Below, in pieces: positions 32,280 through 40,910 of a stretch of DNA of 64,000 bases. The first letter of the stretch is position 1, and the number at the start of each line of letters is the position of its first letter. Below the pieces are notes generated by a model. It had not been told where the DNA came from and searched no databases. It saw nothing but the letters and a program-made list of their open reading frames with translations. Made by a program: the position numbers and the translations under genes. The DNA comes from Streptomyces griseoruber (GTDB lineage Bacteria > Actinomycetota > Actinomycetes > Streptomycetales > Streptomycetaceae): NCBI RefSeq assembly GCF_001514205.1, contig NZ_KQ948772.1, positions 190,795 through 254,794 on the forward strand, in the 5' to 3' direction.

Positions 32280-34439
32280 ATGGCGGCCGATTTCGACTTC
32301 GTCCTGGAAATGAGCGAAGCGCCCGACGGCTACCGCATCGACGTGACGTCGCCGTCCGGCGAGGACACCCTGGTCGCCGCCATCGACGCGCAAGAGCTGC
32401 TGGACCGGCTGCCCTCACTGGAAGCCGCCGTCCTGGGGTCCGCCGCCCGCTCGCGGAGTGTCGGGACCGGAATGGAGCGGCCCGCCATGGAAGTCGGCGG
32501 TACGTTGTTCGACTCCATCTTCCAGAGTGGGATCAAGGCGCTCTACCTGTCCAGCCGGCAGAAGGCGCAGGAGCACGGCCGGCGGCTGCGCATGGTCCTC
32601 CGGGTCCGCTCACCGGAACTCGCGGCCCTCCCCTGGGAGCTTCTGTACGACGAGAAGCTGGGCGGCTATCTGTGCCTGCATCACCCGGTCATCCGCCACG
32701 TGGAGATGTTGGAGCCGGTGGCGCCCCTGCGGGTGGAACCACCGTTGCGCATCCTCGGAATGGTGTCCCTGCCCGGTTCGCTCTCTCCGCTGGAGGCCGA
32801 GACCGAACGGGAAGGGCTGACCACCGCGCTCAAGCCGCTCATCGACGAGGGAAGGGTGTGGCTCGACTGGGTGGCCGGCGGAACCAAGCAGGATCTCTTC
32901 AACGCCCTGTTCGCCGGCTGTCACATCTTCCACTTCATCGGCCATGGAAAGTTCGACGATCAACGACGCCAGGGGATGCTCGTCTTCTCCGACGAGCAGG
33001 GCCGGGAGTCCCCGCTGCACGCGGAGGCGCTCGGCTCGCTCATCAGCGTCGCCGACCCCTCCCCGCGCCTCGTCGTGCTCAACAGCTGCGAGACGGGAAC
33101 CTCCCACGCGCGCGATCTGTTCTCCAGCACGGCGGCCAAGCTGGAGTACACGGTGCCGGCCGTGGTCGCCATGCAGTTCGCGGTGACCGACAAGGCGGCC
33201 GTGCTCTTCTCCCGGGCCTTCTACCAGGCCCTCGCGGCCAACCGGCCGGTCGACGAGGCCGTCCGCACGGGCCGTATCGCTCTGCGGGCCGACAAGGACG
33301 ACAGCCTCGAGTGCTTCACACCCGTGCTGTACCAGCGCAGTGGTGACGCCCGCCTCTTCGACTTCACGTCCCTGCGCAAACCCACACCCCCACGGACCGT
33401 GGTCGAGCAGATCAACGAGGAGGAGCACGACACACAGACCGACCGGCCCGCCCCGGAGACCGACCGACCCGTTCCGCGGTCCGACCGGCCCACCGAGCCC
33501 GCGCACGTCTCCTCTTCCCCCAGGACTCCCTCCCCGGATCTCACGCCGACCTCCCCCGATCTCACGCCCACGCCGGGGATCGACACCGGGCACTGGGTGG
33601 TCAGCATGGCCGTCCATCCTTCCGGGCGGCTGCTCGCCACCGGCTCCCGCAAGCTCGTGCGGGTCTGGGACGTGATCACCGGCCAGCCGACCTGGGAGCG
33701 CCGGCTCGGCGGGTGGAGCACGATGGTCAACGCCCTCGCCTTCAGTCCCCACGGTGACAGCCTGGCGATCGGCAGCACGGACAGTCTCGCCCGCGTCTGG
33801 GAGATGACGGCCGGGGCCACCCCCGTCAAGTTCACCCACCGCCATTTCGTCAACACGGTGGCCTACGACGGGAGCGGGCGGCTCCTGGCCACCGGGAGCG
33901 CGGACGCCACGGCCTGCGTATGGGATCTCGGCTCGCGCAGCCGCGTTCTGTCCCTGCGCCATGCCCGGGCCGTCAAGGCCCTGGCGTTCAGTCCGGACGG
34001 GCGCCGTCTGCTCACGGGATCCGAGGACAAGAACGCCTACGTCTGGGACACGGAGACGGGTCGGCAGGAGGCGCGGATCGAGCACGGGGACTTCGTCCTC
34101 GGTGTCGCCTTCTCGCCGGACGGGCGGACGGTCGCCACCTGCAGCCAGGACCACACCGCCCAGGTCAGCGAAACGGGGACCTGGACCCCGCTCTTCCGCG
34201 TGGAGCACAAGGGCGGTCTGCGGGCGGTGGCCTTCAGTCCCGACAGCAGCGTGATCGCCACCGGGAGCGAGGACGGGGCCGTCTGCGTGTGGCGGGCCGA
34301 CACGGGACAGTCGCTGCTCGCCCTCAAGTACAACCGCTCGGTGAACGCCGTGGCGTTCTCGCCGGACGGCCGGTTCCTCGTCAGCGCGGGCGAGGACAAG
34401 ATCGTGCACAGTGTCCGTATGCCCGATGTCCCCGCATGA
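32280..34439 (+). CDS. CHAT-domain caspase-like protease fused to seven WD40 repeats
   Basis: A 719-residue cytoplasmic protein. The CHAT protease domain (about 75-360) has catalytic His222 in HFIGHGKF and Cys270 in LNSCETG, and LPWELLYDEKLGGYLCLHHP is also typical. A 75-residue Pro/Asp-rich linker (TDRPAPETDRPVPRSDRP) leads to seven WD40 repeats from residue 438 on, e.g. VKALAFSPDGRRLLTGSEDK and VNAVAFSPDGRFLVSAGEDK, enough for a closed propeller. In known systems CHAT proteases act as effectors, released or recruited by sensors. Here the propeller would recognise a partner. GGGGAGAGAGG precedes the ATG. Confidence 0.92.
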   Translation: MAADFDFVLEMSEAPDGYRIDVTSPSGEDTLVAAIDAQELLDRLPSLEAAVLGSAARSRSVGTGMERPAMEVGGTLFDSIFQSGIKALYLSSRQKAQEHGRRLRMVLRVRSPELAALPWELLYDEKLGGYLCLHHPVIRHVEMLEPVAPLRVEPPLRILGMVSLPGSLSPLEAETEREGLTTALKPLIDEGRVWLDWVAGGTKQDLFNALFAGCHIFHFIGHGKFDDQRRQGMLVFSDEQGRESPLHAEALGSLISVADPSPRLVVLNSCETGTSHARDLFSSTAAKLEYTVPAVVAMQFAVTDKAAVLFSRAFYQALAANRPVDEAVRTGRIALRADKDDSLECFTPVLYQRSGDARLFDFTSLRKPTPPRTVVEQINEEEHDTQTDRPAPETDRPVPRSDRPTEPAHVSSSPRTPSPDLTPTSPDLTPTPGIDTGHWVVSMAVHPSGRLLATGSRKLVRVWDVITGQPTWERRLGGWSTMVNALAFSPHGDSLAIGSTDSLARVWEMTAGATPVKFTHRHFVNTVAYDGSGRLLATGSADATACVWDLGSRSRVLSLRHARAVKALAFSPDGRRLLTGSEDKNAYVWDTETGRQEARIEHGDFVLGVAFSPDGRTVATCSQDHTAQVSETGTWTPLFRVEHKGGLRAVAFSPDSSVIATGSEDGAVCVWRADTGQSLLALKYNRSVNAVAFSPDGRFLVSAGEDKIVHSVRMPDVPA

Positions 34440-34457
34440 GCGTGCCCGTCCATGCGA

Positions 34458-34492
34458 CGAGGCTCCGCTCCCGAAGTGGGAACAGAGCCTCG
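34458..34492. terminator. Hairpin between the CHAT-WD40 gene and tRNA-Pro
   Basis: CGAGGCTC (34458-34465) pairs with GAGCCTCG (34485-34492), with an inner CTCCC/GGGAA-type pairing in the loop. It lies between converging transcripts, so it may terminate both. Confidence 0.65.
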
Positions 34493-34519
34493 CAAAGGAC
34501 CGACGGATCGACTTCACCG

Positions 34520-34593
<74 letters not shown>

Positions 34594-34690
34594 TTGCCCG
34601 TCTGACCTGGGGTTTCCCCTGGCCGAACGTGCAGGGAAACAATACCGCACTCGGGTCGGTGGTCGCGCACCCGTTTCCCTGCGGGGCAGG

Positions 34691-35047
34691 TCAGCCGCCG
34701 GGCAGGCCCAGCTCCGGGTAGGCGTCGAGGAGGCGGGGCGGGGCGGCCTGGCGCCAGGAGTCGGCGAGGATGTCGCGCAGCTCGTCCTCGTCCTCGACGG
34801 CGGCGAGCCGGGCCCGCACCCAGGCGAACTGTGCCTCGTGGGCCGCGATCCAGAACTTCGCGGGCTCGGCGAGGACCAGCTCGTCGCGTTCCTCCTTGGG
34901 GCAGCGCACGGCGAGGGACGTCTCGTCCTCGGGCAGCGTGGCGAACATCTTCCCCGCGACCCGGAACGTGGGCATGTTCCAGGCGACCTTCTCCGTGGTG
35001 TCCGGCAGGGCGAGGGCGATACGGCGTACGTCTTCGGCGTCGGGCAT
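34691..35047 (-). CDS. MmcQ/YjbR-family protein
   Basis: A 118-residue protein of the YjbR (CyaY-like) fold. VRRIALALPDTTEKVAWNMP and the FRVAGKMFATLPEDETSLAV strand pair are characteristic, and KFWIAAHEAQFAWVRARLA closes the domain. The family is predicted to bind DNA, with no known physiological role. TACGGT ends 7 nt before the ATG, consistent with a leaderless mRNA. Confidence 0.88.
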   Translation of the reverse strand: MPDAEDVRRIALALPDTTEKVAWNMPTFRVAGKMFATLPEDETSLAVRCPKEERDELVLAEPAKFWIAAHEAQFAWVRARLAAVEDEDELRDILADSWRQAAPPRLLDAYPELGLPGG

Positions 35048-35077
35048 GCTTCGCACCGTAGCCGCTGCCACTGACAG

Positions 35078-35614
35078 TCAGCCGCTGGTGAGGCGCTTGT
35101 AGTACAGGGTGGTGGGGCGCAGGACACCGGCCGGGTCGGCGGCGTAGTCGGGGATCACGCCCGCCCTGGTCCAGCCCGCGGCGCCGTAGAGGTGCTCGGC
35201 GGGGCTGTCGGTCTCGGTGTCCAGGTGGAGCAGGGTGATGCCGGCCGCGAGGGCGGCCTGCTCGGCGGTGGTGAGGAGGGCGCGGCCCAGGCCCTTGCCG
35301 CGGGCGTCGCGGTGGACCATGAGCTTGACGAGTTCGGCGCGATGGCGGCTGTTGGGCTTGTCGGGGAAATCCAGGCCGACGGTGCCGACGACCCGGTCGC
35401 CGTCGTGCGCGGCCCACACCGCGAGGCGCCCCGCGGCTACTCCGGCGGCCCTGCCCCGCCACCAGGCGACGGCCTCGGCCCGGTCCAACGGGGCGAGGAA
35501 GCCGATCGAGGCACCGCCGTCCACCGTGTCGACCAGCAGACCGGCCAGGGGGTCGAGGAGGTCGAGGAGCCGCGGCGCGTCGAGCCGCACGGGAGCGGTC
35601 CGGGCCGTCGTCAC
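35078..35614 (-). CDS. GNAT-family N-acetyltransferase
   Basis: A 178-residue acetyltransferase. The acetyl-CoA motif is KLMVHRDARGKGLGRALLTT, with the GTVGLDFPDKPNSRHRAELV strand before it and HLYGAAGWTRAGVIPDYA after. The GTG start overlaps the stop of the XRE-cupin gene (GTGA), so the two are translationally coupled. This arrangement suggests that the regulator controls the acetyltransferase in response to a small molecule it modifies. The substrate is unknown. Confidence 0.88.
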   Translation of the reverse strand: MTTARTAPVRLDAPRLLDLLDPLAGLLVDTVDGGASIGFLAPLDRAEAVAWWRGRAAGVAAGRLAVWAAHDGDRVVGTVGLDFPDKPNSRHRAELVKLMVHRDARGKGLGRALLTTAEQAALAAGITLLHLDTETDSPAEHLYGAAGWTRAGVIPDYAADPAGVLRPTTLYYKRLTSG

Positions 35615-36186
35615 GGCAGCACCACCGCCAGGACGTACCGCGCCTCCGCGTCTTCCGCGCACCGGAACCGGGTCGGCCCCCAGACGCGCAGCCGCAGACA
35701 GTCACCGGTGCCGAGGCGGTGGGTGAGGTCGTCGGCGGTCACCTCGAGGGCGCCGGACAGGACCCAGATGTGCTGTTCCAGACCGGGCACGGGCGGGCCG
35801 TCGTAGGCGATGTCGGCTCCGGCGGCGAGCCGGCCCTCGACGAGTTCGCCGCGCAGGCCGGGGTGCGGCGGGGACACCGAGCGGCGGACGAAGCCCGAGG
35901 CCCGGTCCTCCCAGACGGGCTGCTCGGCGGCGCGCAGCAGCGGCGCGGGCTCCCCCTCCACCTCGCCGAGCAGCCGGGACATGGTCCGGCCGTGGACATG
36001 GCAGAGGCGGTTGAGCTGGGCGGCGGTCGGGCTGATCTCGGCGCGTTCGGCACGGGAGAGGGTGGAGCGGCTGATCCCGCTGCGCTCGGCCAGGTCCGCG
36101 AGGGACCAGCCGCGCTCGGCCCGCAGTGCGGCGAGCCGGGCGGCGAGACGGGTGTCTACAGGATCCGGGACGTCCTCGTGTCTCAT
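35611..36186 (-). CDS. XRE-family regulator with cupin domain
   Basis: A 191-residue regulator. The HTH_3 domain is RLAALRAERGWSLADLAERS and continues ISRSTLSRAERAEISPTAAQ. A C-terminal cupin contains GLEQHIWVLSGALEVTADD. Such proteins repress small operons until the cupin binds ligand. A 33-bp palindrome covers its own start codon and -10 box (TACTTT), indicating autoregulation with the GNAT gene. Confidence 0.9.
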   Translation of the reverse strand: MRHEDVPDPVDTRLAARLAALRAERGWSLADLAERSGISRSTLSRAERAEISPTAAQLNRLCHVHGRTMSRLLGEVEGEPAPLLRAAEQPVWEDRASGFVRRSVSPPHPGLRGELVEGRLAAGADIAYDGPPVPGLEQHIWVLSGALEVTADDLTHRLGTGDCLRLRVWGPTRFRCAEDAEARYVLAVVLP

Positions 36187-36213
36187 ATCAGGGAAAGTAT
36201 CCCCGATATGAGA
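36181..36213. promoter_or_regulatory. Palindromic auto-operator over the XRE start codon
   Basis: TCTCATATC at 36181-36189 and GATATGAGA at 36205-36213 are perfect inverted repeats, with further GGG/CCC pairing inside. The ATG (36184-36186) lies in one arm and TACTTT, the probable -10, in the spacer. Confidence 0.7.
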
Positions 36214-36232
36214 CAGGCGCGTTACGGGCGGC

Positions 36233-37135
36233 TCACACCCGCGCCGCCTCCCGCAGCGCGTCCAGCACCGGCAGGATCAGCGGGTGCTCCTCCGCGCCGC
36301 GTCGTACGGCGGCGAAGACGCGGCGGGTCGGGGCCGCGCCGTCTATCGGACGGACGACGACCCCGGTGAGGTCCATGCCGCGCAGGGCCGAGCGCGGCAC
36401 GAGCGCCACGCCCGCGTCGGCCGAGGCGAGGGCGACGACCGCGCGGAAGTCGTCCGAGGAGTGTTCGAGCCGGGGCTGGAATCCGGCGCTCTCGCAGGCC
36501 AGGACGACCACGTCGTGGCACGGGTTGCCCGGGTAGGGGCCGATCCAGGGGTCCTTGGCCAGTTCCGCGAGGGGGACCTCCTCGGCGTCGGCGAGGCGGT
36601 GGGTGACCGGGACGACCGCGTCGAAGGGCTCGGCGTACAGCGGGACGTGCGCGAGCCGGGGGTCGTCGGCGGCCGGGGCGCCCCGGTACTCGACGGCCAC
36701 GGCCACGTCGACCTGCCGGTCCAGGACCATCGGCAGGCTGGCGTCCCCCTCGGCGTCCTGGACGCGGATCCTTATCCCGGGCGCGCTGCGGGCCAGCCGG
36801 GCCACCGCGGGCGCCACGACCAGGGCGATCCCGGTCGCGAAGGCGGCGACGGTGACCGTGCCGGCCTCCCCGGAGCTGTACGCGGCCAGCTCCGCCTCGG
36901 CCCGCTCCAGCTGGGCGAGGACGGCATGGGTGTGGGTCAGCAGGATCTCGCCGGCCGGAGTGAGCCGTACGCCCTTCGCGCCGCGCTCCACCAGACGGTG
37001 GCCGGTCTCCTGCTCCAGGGCGGCGAGCTGCTGGGAGACGGCGGAGGGGGTGAGGTACAGCGCGGCGGCAGCCGCCGTCACGGTGCGGTGGTCGGCCACC
37101 GCACGGAGGATGTGGAGCCGCCGCGCCTCGATCAT
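36233..37135 (-). CDS. LysR-family transcriptional regulator
   Basis: A 300-residue LysR protein. The HTH is LRAVADHRTVTAAAAALYLT followed by PSAVSQQLAALEQETGHRLV, and the effector domain has typical GTVTVAAFATGIALVVAPAV and VDVAVAVEY segments. It starts 31 bp after the kbl stop on the same strand, so it may be cotranscribed with tdh-kbl, unlike the usual divergent LysR layout. A role in threonine/glycine metabolism is possible but unproven. Confidence 0.92.
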   Translation of the reverse strand: MIEARRLHILRAVADHRTVTAAAAALYLTPSAVSQQLAALEQETGHRLVERGAKGVRLTPAGEILLTHTHAVLAQLERAEAELAAYSSGEAGTVTVAAFATGIALVVAPAVARLARSAPGIRIRVQDAEGDASLPMVLDRQVDVAVAVEYRGAPAADDPRLAHVPLYAEPFDAVVPVTHRLADAEEVPLAELAKDPWIGPYPGNPCHDVVVLACESAGFQPRLEHSSDDFRAVVALASADAGVALVPRSALRGMDLTGVVVRPIDGAAPTRRVFAAVRRGAEEHPLILPVLDALREAARV

Positions 37136-37166
37136 GGGATCGATTATCGCAATATGTCGGGGCTCC

Positions 37167-38360
37167 TCAGCCCTCCAGTTCCGCGCGCGCCGCGACGAAG
37201 GCGTCCACCGCGCGGTCGACGTCCTCGGTGGAGTGCGCGGCCGACAGCTGGACCCGGATCCGGGCCTGGTCCTGCGGGACGACCGGGTAGGAGAAGCCGA
37301 TCACGTACACCCCGCGCTCCAGGAGCAGTTCGGCCATCCGGCCCGCCTTCGCGGCGTCGCCGATCATCACCGGGGCGATGGCGTGGTCGCCGGGGAGGAC
37401 GTCGAAGCCCTCCTCGGTCATCCGGCGGCGGAACAGGGCGGTGTTCTCCCGGAGGCGGACCCGCAGGTCGTCGGCCGATTCCAGCAGGTCGAGGACCTTC
37501 AGGGAGGCGGCCGCGATCACCGGGGCGAGGGTGTTGGAGAACAGGTACGGGCGGGAGCGCTGGCGCAGCAGGGCGACGATCTCCGCGCGGGCGGCGACAT
37601 AGCCGCCGGAGGCCCCGCCGAGGGCCTTGCCCAGGGTGCCGGTGATGATGTCGACCCGGTCCATCACACCGTGCAGCTCGGGGGTGCCCCGGCCGCCGGG
37701 GCCGACGAAGCCGACCGCGTGGGAGTCGTCGACCATGACCATCGCGTCGTAGCGGTCGGCGAGGTCGCAGATCTCGCGCAGCGGCGCCACATAACCGTCC
37801 ATGGAGAAGACGCCGTCGGTGACGACGAGGCGGCGGCGCGCGCCGGACGCCTCCTTCAGCTGCCGCTCCAGGTCCTCCAGATCACGGTTGGCGTACCGGA
37901 AGCGGCGGGCCTTGGACAGCCGGATGCCGTCGATGATCGAGGCGTGGTTGAGGGCGTCGGAGATCACCGCGTCCTCGGGGCCGAGCAGCGTCTCGAAGAC
38001 ACCGCCGTTGGCGTCGAAGCAGGAGGAGTACAGGATCGTGTCCTCCTGGCCGAGGAACGCCGACAGCCGGGCCTCCAGCTCCTTGTGCACCTCCTGCGTA
38101 CCGCAGATGAAGCGCACGGACGCCATGCCGTAGCCCCAGCGGTCCAGCGCCGCGTGGGCGGCGGCGACGACCTCGGGGTGGTCGGCGAGACCGAGGTAGT
38201 TGTTGGCGCAGAAGTTCAGGACCTCACCGGGGCGGCCGCCCGCGGTGACGGCGACGGTCGCCGACTGCGGGGTGCCGATCACCCGCTCGGGCTTGTGCAG
38301 TCCGGCGGCGCGGATCTCGTCGAGGGTGGTGCGCAGGTCGTCGCGCACGGAGTCGAACAT
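37167..38360 (-). CDS. kbl: Glycine C-acetyltransferase (2-amino-3-ketobutyrate CoA ligase)
   Basis: A 397-residue PLP enzyme of the alpha-oxoamine synthase family. FCANNYLGLADHPEVVAAAH opens the fold, MVDDSHAVGFVGPGGRGTPE carries the Asp and His of the cofactor site, and Lys245 in ITGTLGKALGGASGGYVAAR is the Schiff-base lysine. It converts 2-amino-3-oxobutyrate and CoA to glycine and acetyl-CoA, the second step of threonine degradation. The tdh gene lies 35 bp upstream on the same strand and supplies the substrate. Confidence 0.96.
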   Translation of the reverse strand: MFDSVRDDLRTTLDEIRAAGLHKPERVIGTPQSATVAVTAGGRPGEVLNFCANNYLGLADHPEVVAAAHAALDRWGYGMASVRFICGTQEVHKELEARLSAFLGQEDTILYSSCFDANGGVFETLLGPEDAVISDALNHASIIDGIRLSKARRFRYANRDLEDLERQLKEASGARRRLVVTDGVFSMDGYVAPLREICDLADRYDAMVMVDDSHAVGFVGPGGRGTPELHGVMDRVDIITGTLGKALGGASGGYVAARAEIVALLRQRSRPYLFSNTLAPVIAAASLKVLDLLESADDLRVRLRENTALFRRRMTEEGFDVLPGDHAIAPVMIGDAAKAGRMAELLLERGVYVIGFSYPVVPQDQARIRVQLSAAHSTEDVDRAVDAFVAARAELEG

Positions 38361-38395
38361 CGGGATGCTCCTAAGGTGCTTACGCCGTCAGGGAG

Positions 38396-39427
38396 TTACG
38401 CGGTCGTCCAGTCCAGGATGACCTTGCCGCCGCGGCCGCTCGCCGCGTCGGCGAACGCCGCCTCGAAGTCGCGGTAGCCGTACCGGCCGGTGATCACGGG
38501 GGCGAGGTCCAGACCGCCCTCCAGCAGGACCGACATCGCGTACCAGGTCTCGAACATCTCCCGGCCGTAGATGCCCTTGAGGGTGATCATCGAGGTGACG
38601 ATCCGGGCCCAGTCGACCGGGAACTCCTCCGCCGGCAGCCCGAGCATGGCGATCCGGCCGCCGTGGGTCATGTTGGCGATCATGTCGCGCAGGGCCTCGG
38701 GGCGGCCGGACATCTCCAGGCCGATGTCGAAGCCCTCGCGCAGCCCGAGCTCGCGCTGGCCGTCCGCGATGGACGAGCGGGAGACGTCGAGGGCGAGGCT
38801 CGCGCCGATCTTGCGGGCCAGCTCCAGGCGCTCCTCGCTCACGTCGGTGACCATCACGTTGCGGGCTCCGGCGTGCCGGGCTACGGCGGCGGCCATCAGG
38901 CCGATCGGGCCCGCGCCGGTGATGAGCACGTCCTCGCCGACCAGCGGGAAGGACAGCGCGGTGTGCACGGCGTTGCCGAACGGGTCGAAGATCGCGGCCA
39001 CGTCGAGGTCCACGGGCACCCGGTGCACCCAGACGTTCGACGCGGGCAGCACGACGTACTCCGCGAAGGCCCCGTCCCGGCCGACGCCGAGGCCGACGGT
39101 GGCCCGGCACAGATGCCGGCGCCCGGCGAGGCAGTTGCGGCACTTGCCGCACACCAGGTGCCCCTCGCCGCTCACCCGGTCGCCGACCGCGATGTCGGTG
39201 ACGTCCCGGCCGGTCTCGACGACCTCGCCGACGAACTCGTGGCCGAGGACCAGCGGGGTGCTGATGGTCTGCCGCGCCCAGCCGTCCCAGGCCCGGATGT
39301 GCAGATCGGTGCCGCAGATACCGGCCCGCTGCACCTTGATCAGTACGTCACCGGGGCCGACCTCGGGCTCCGGGACGTCCATGAGCCACAGCCCGGGCTC
39401 CGCCTTCTCCTTGACCAGCGCCTTCAA
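38396..39427 (-). CDS. tdh: L-threonine 3-dehydrogenase
   Basis: A 343-residue zinc alcohol-dehydrogenase family enzyme. AGICGTDLHIRAWDGWAR and LGHEFVGEV carry catalytic zinc ligands, and CGKCRNCLAGRRHLC the four structural-zinc cysteines. The Rossmann motif is VLITGAGPIGLMAAAVARHA. It oxidises threonine to 2-amino-3-oxobutyrate. A TTG start at 39427 with AGGAG 8 nt upstream matches the normal Tdh N-terminus (LKALVKEKAEPG). The frame stays open upstream to an ATG at about 39520 without family similarity. Confidence 0.95.
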   Translation of the reverse strand: MKALVKEKAEPGLWLMDVPEPEVGPGDVLIKVQRAGICGTDLHIRAWDGWARQTISTPLVLGHEFVGEVVETGRDVTDIAVGDRVSGEGHLVCGKCRNCLAGRRHLCRATVGLGVGRDGAFAEYVVLPASNVWVHRVPVDLDVAAIFDPFGNAVHTALSFPLVGEDVLITGAGPIGLMAAAVARHAGARNVMVTDVSEERLELARKIGASLALDVSRSSIADGQRELGLREGFDIGLEMSGRPEALRDMIANMTHGGRIAMLGLPAEEFPVDWARIVTSMITLKGIYGREMFETWYAMSVLLEGGLDLAPVITGRYGYRDFEAAFADAASGRGGKVILDWTTA

Positions 39428-39605
39428 GCTGCGGCTCCTGTGATGAGGCCCGGGGGGCGCACGGACGGGCCGGGGCGCCCCGCTGCCGGGGAGGGGGGTT
39501 CGTGGAGCAATCTGCCGCATGCCGCCGCCCCGGTCCATCGAGCTTTTCTTAAGCGGAGCAACAGCTTTCCTTCACGCCCTGATCTTGGAGCCCGCCGGGC
39601 AGGCC

Positions 39606-40166
39606 CTACGCCGGCGGAGTACCGGCCTCCAGGCGGGCGACGAGGTCGGCGGCCGTCGCCTTGATGGTCTGAAGGCCGGGCGTGCCCCAGCGTCGGGGGG
39701 CGAGGTCGGCGACGCACACCGTGCCGAGGACCGTGCCGGTCGTGTCGATGAGCGGGGCGCCGAGGTAGGAGCGGATGCCGTACTCGTCGACGACCGGGTT
39801 GCCCGCGAAGCGCGGGTAGTCGCCGACGTCCTCCAGGACCAGCGCCCTGCGCCGGACGACGACATGCGGGCAGTAGCCGTACTCGCGCGGCAGGCGCCGG
39901 CCCACCTCGGGCTTTCCGCCCCGGGCCGGCTCTCCCCCCGCCGGGGTGTGCAGCCCCGCGAAGAACTGCCCTTCCGCACGGAGGAAGTTGACCATGGCGT
40001 AGGCGGCGCCGGTCAGCTCGGCGAGACGCTCGGCGAAGGTGTCCAGGGCGGGCTCCGGCCACTCCCCGAGGCCGAGTCGGCGCAGCCTCAGGGTGCGGGC
40101 GGGGGCGTCCCTGTCCTCCGGGGTGAGCAGCAGGCGACCGGCCGGGCGGGGCGGGTCGTAGCTCAT
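39606..40166 (-). CDS. GAF-domain protein of the conservon
   Basis: A 186-residue protein that is essentially one GAF domain (about 45-180): AERLAELTGAAYAMVNFLRA, GYCPHVVVRRRALVLEDVGD and SYLGAPLIDTTGTVLGTVCV. GAF domains bind small ligands, haem or cyclic nucleotides. It lies 84 bp behind cvnD on the same strand and is likely the fifth gene of the conservon. Two Cys (in GYCPH and TVCV) might matter for redox or cofactor binding. Confidence 0.85.
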   Translation of the reverse strand: MSYDPPRPAGRLLLTPEDRDAPARTLRLRRLGLGEWPEPALDTFAERLAELTGAAYAMVNFLRAEGQFFAGLHTPAGGEPARGGKPEVGRRLPREYGYCPHVVVRRRALVLEDVGDYPRFAGNPVVDEYGIRSYLGAPLIDTTGTVLGTVCVADLAPRRWGTPGLQTIKATAADLVARLEAGTPPA

Positions 40167-40250
40167 GGGCGTGCTCCGAGCGGGCGGGCTGCGTCGCCGG
40201 GGAGGTGGGCGTAGGTCGTCATCTGCGGCTCCATGACAGGGGATGCGGGG

Positions 40251-40910
40251 TCACATGGTGGCGCCGCGGCTCGGCTGGGGTGCCCCCGGTGCGTGGGCGA
40301 TGAGGTGCCGGACGAGGGTGAGCAGGGTCTGCACGCCGGAGGCGGAGATCCGGGCGTCGCAGCGCACGATGGGGATGTCCGGGTCCAGGTCGATGGCGGC
40401 GCGCACCTCCTCGGGGTCGTAGCGGTGGGCGCCGTCGAACTCGTTGACGGCGACGATGAAGCCGAGACCGCGCTCCTCGAAGAAGTCGACGGCCGCGAAG
40501 CACTCCTCGAGGCGGCGGGTGTCGGCGAGGACGACCGCGCCGAGGGCGCCCTCGGACAGCTCGTCCCACATGAACCAGAACCGCTCCTGACCGGGCGTGC
40601 CGAACAGGTACAGCACATGCTGCGGATCCAGGCTGATGCGGCCGAAGTCCATGGCGACGGTCGTCTCGACCTTGTTCTCGATGCCGTCGAGGTTGTCGGT
40701 CGCGGCACCGACCGTGGTGAGCAGCTCCTCGGTGCTGAGCGGCGCGATCTCGCTCACGGCGCCGACGAAGGTGGTCTTGCCGACCCCGAATCCGCCCGCG
40801 ACCAGGATCTTCAGCGCGGTCGGAAAGGGGTCGGGACGGCCGTCGTCGCAGGCCTCGCGCGAGTCGTACGCGTCGTACTCGTCGCTCTCAGAGCTGTCGT
40901 CGTAGTCCAT
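40251..40910 (-). CDS. cvnD: Conservon GTPase CvnD
   Basis: A 219-residue MglA/Ras-like GTPase. The P-loop is GGFGVGKTT at 39-47, the G3 region YLFGTPGQERFWFMWDELSE (with PGQ in place of DxxGQ), and G4 is NEFD instead of NKxD. The first 30 residues are strongly acidic and atypical. CvnD switches between GTP and GDP under control of CvnA/B. Start overlaps the cvnC end by 23 bp. Confidence 0.94.
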   Translation of the reverse strand: MDYDDSSESDEYDAYDSREACDDGRPDPFPTALKILVAGGFGVGKTTFVGAVSEIAPLSTEELLTTVGAATDNLDGIENKVETTVAMDFGRISLDPQHVLYLFGTPGQERFWFMWDELSEGALGAVVLADTRRLEECFAAVDFFEERGLGFIVAVNEFDGAHRYDPEEVRAAIDLDPDIPIVRCDARISASGVQTLLTLVRHLIAHAPGAPQPSRGATM

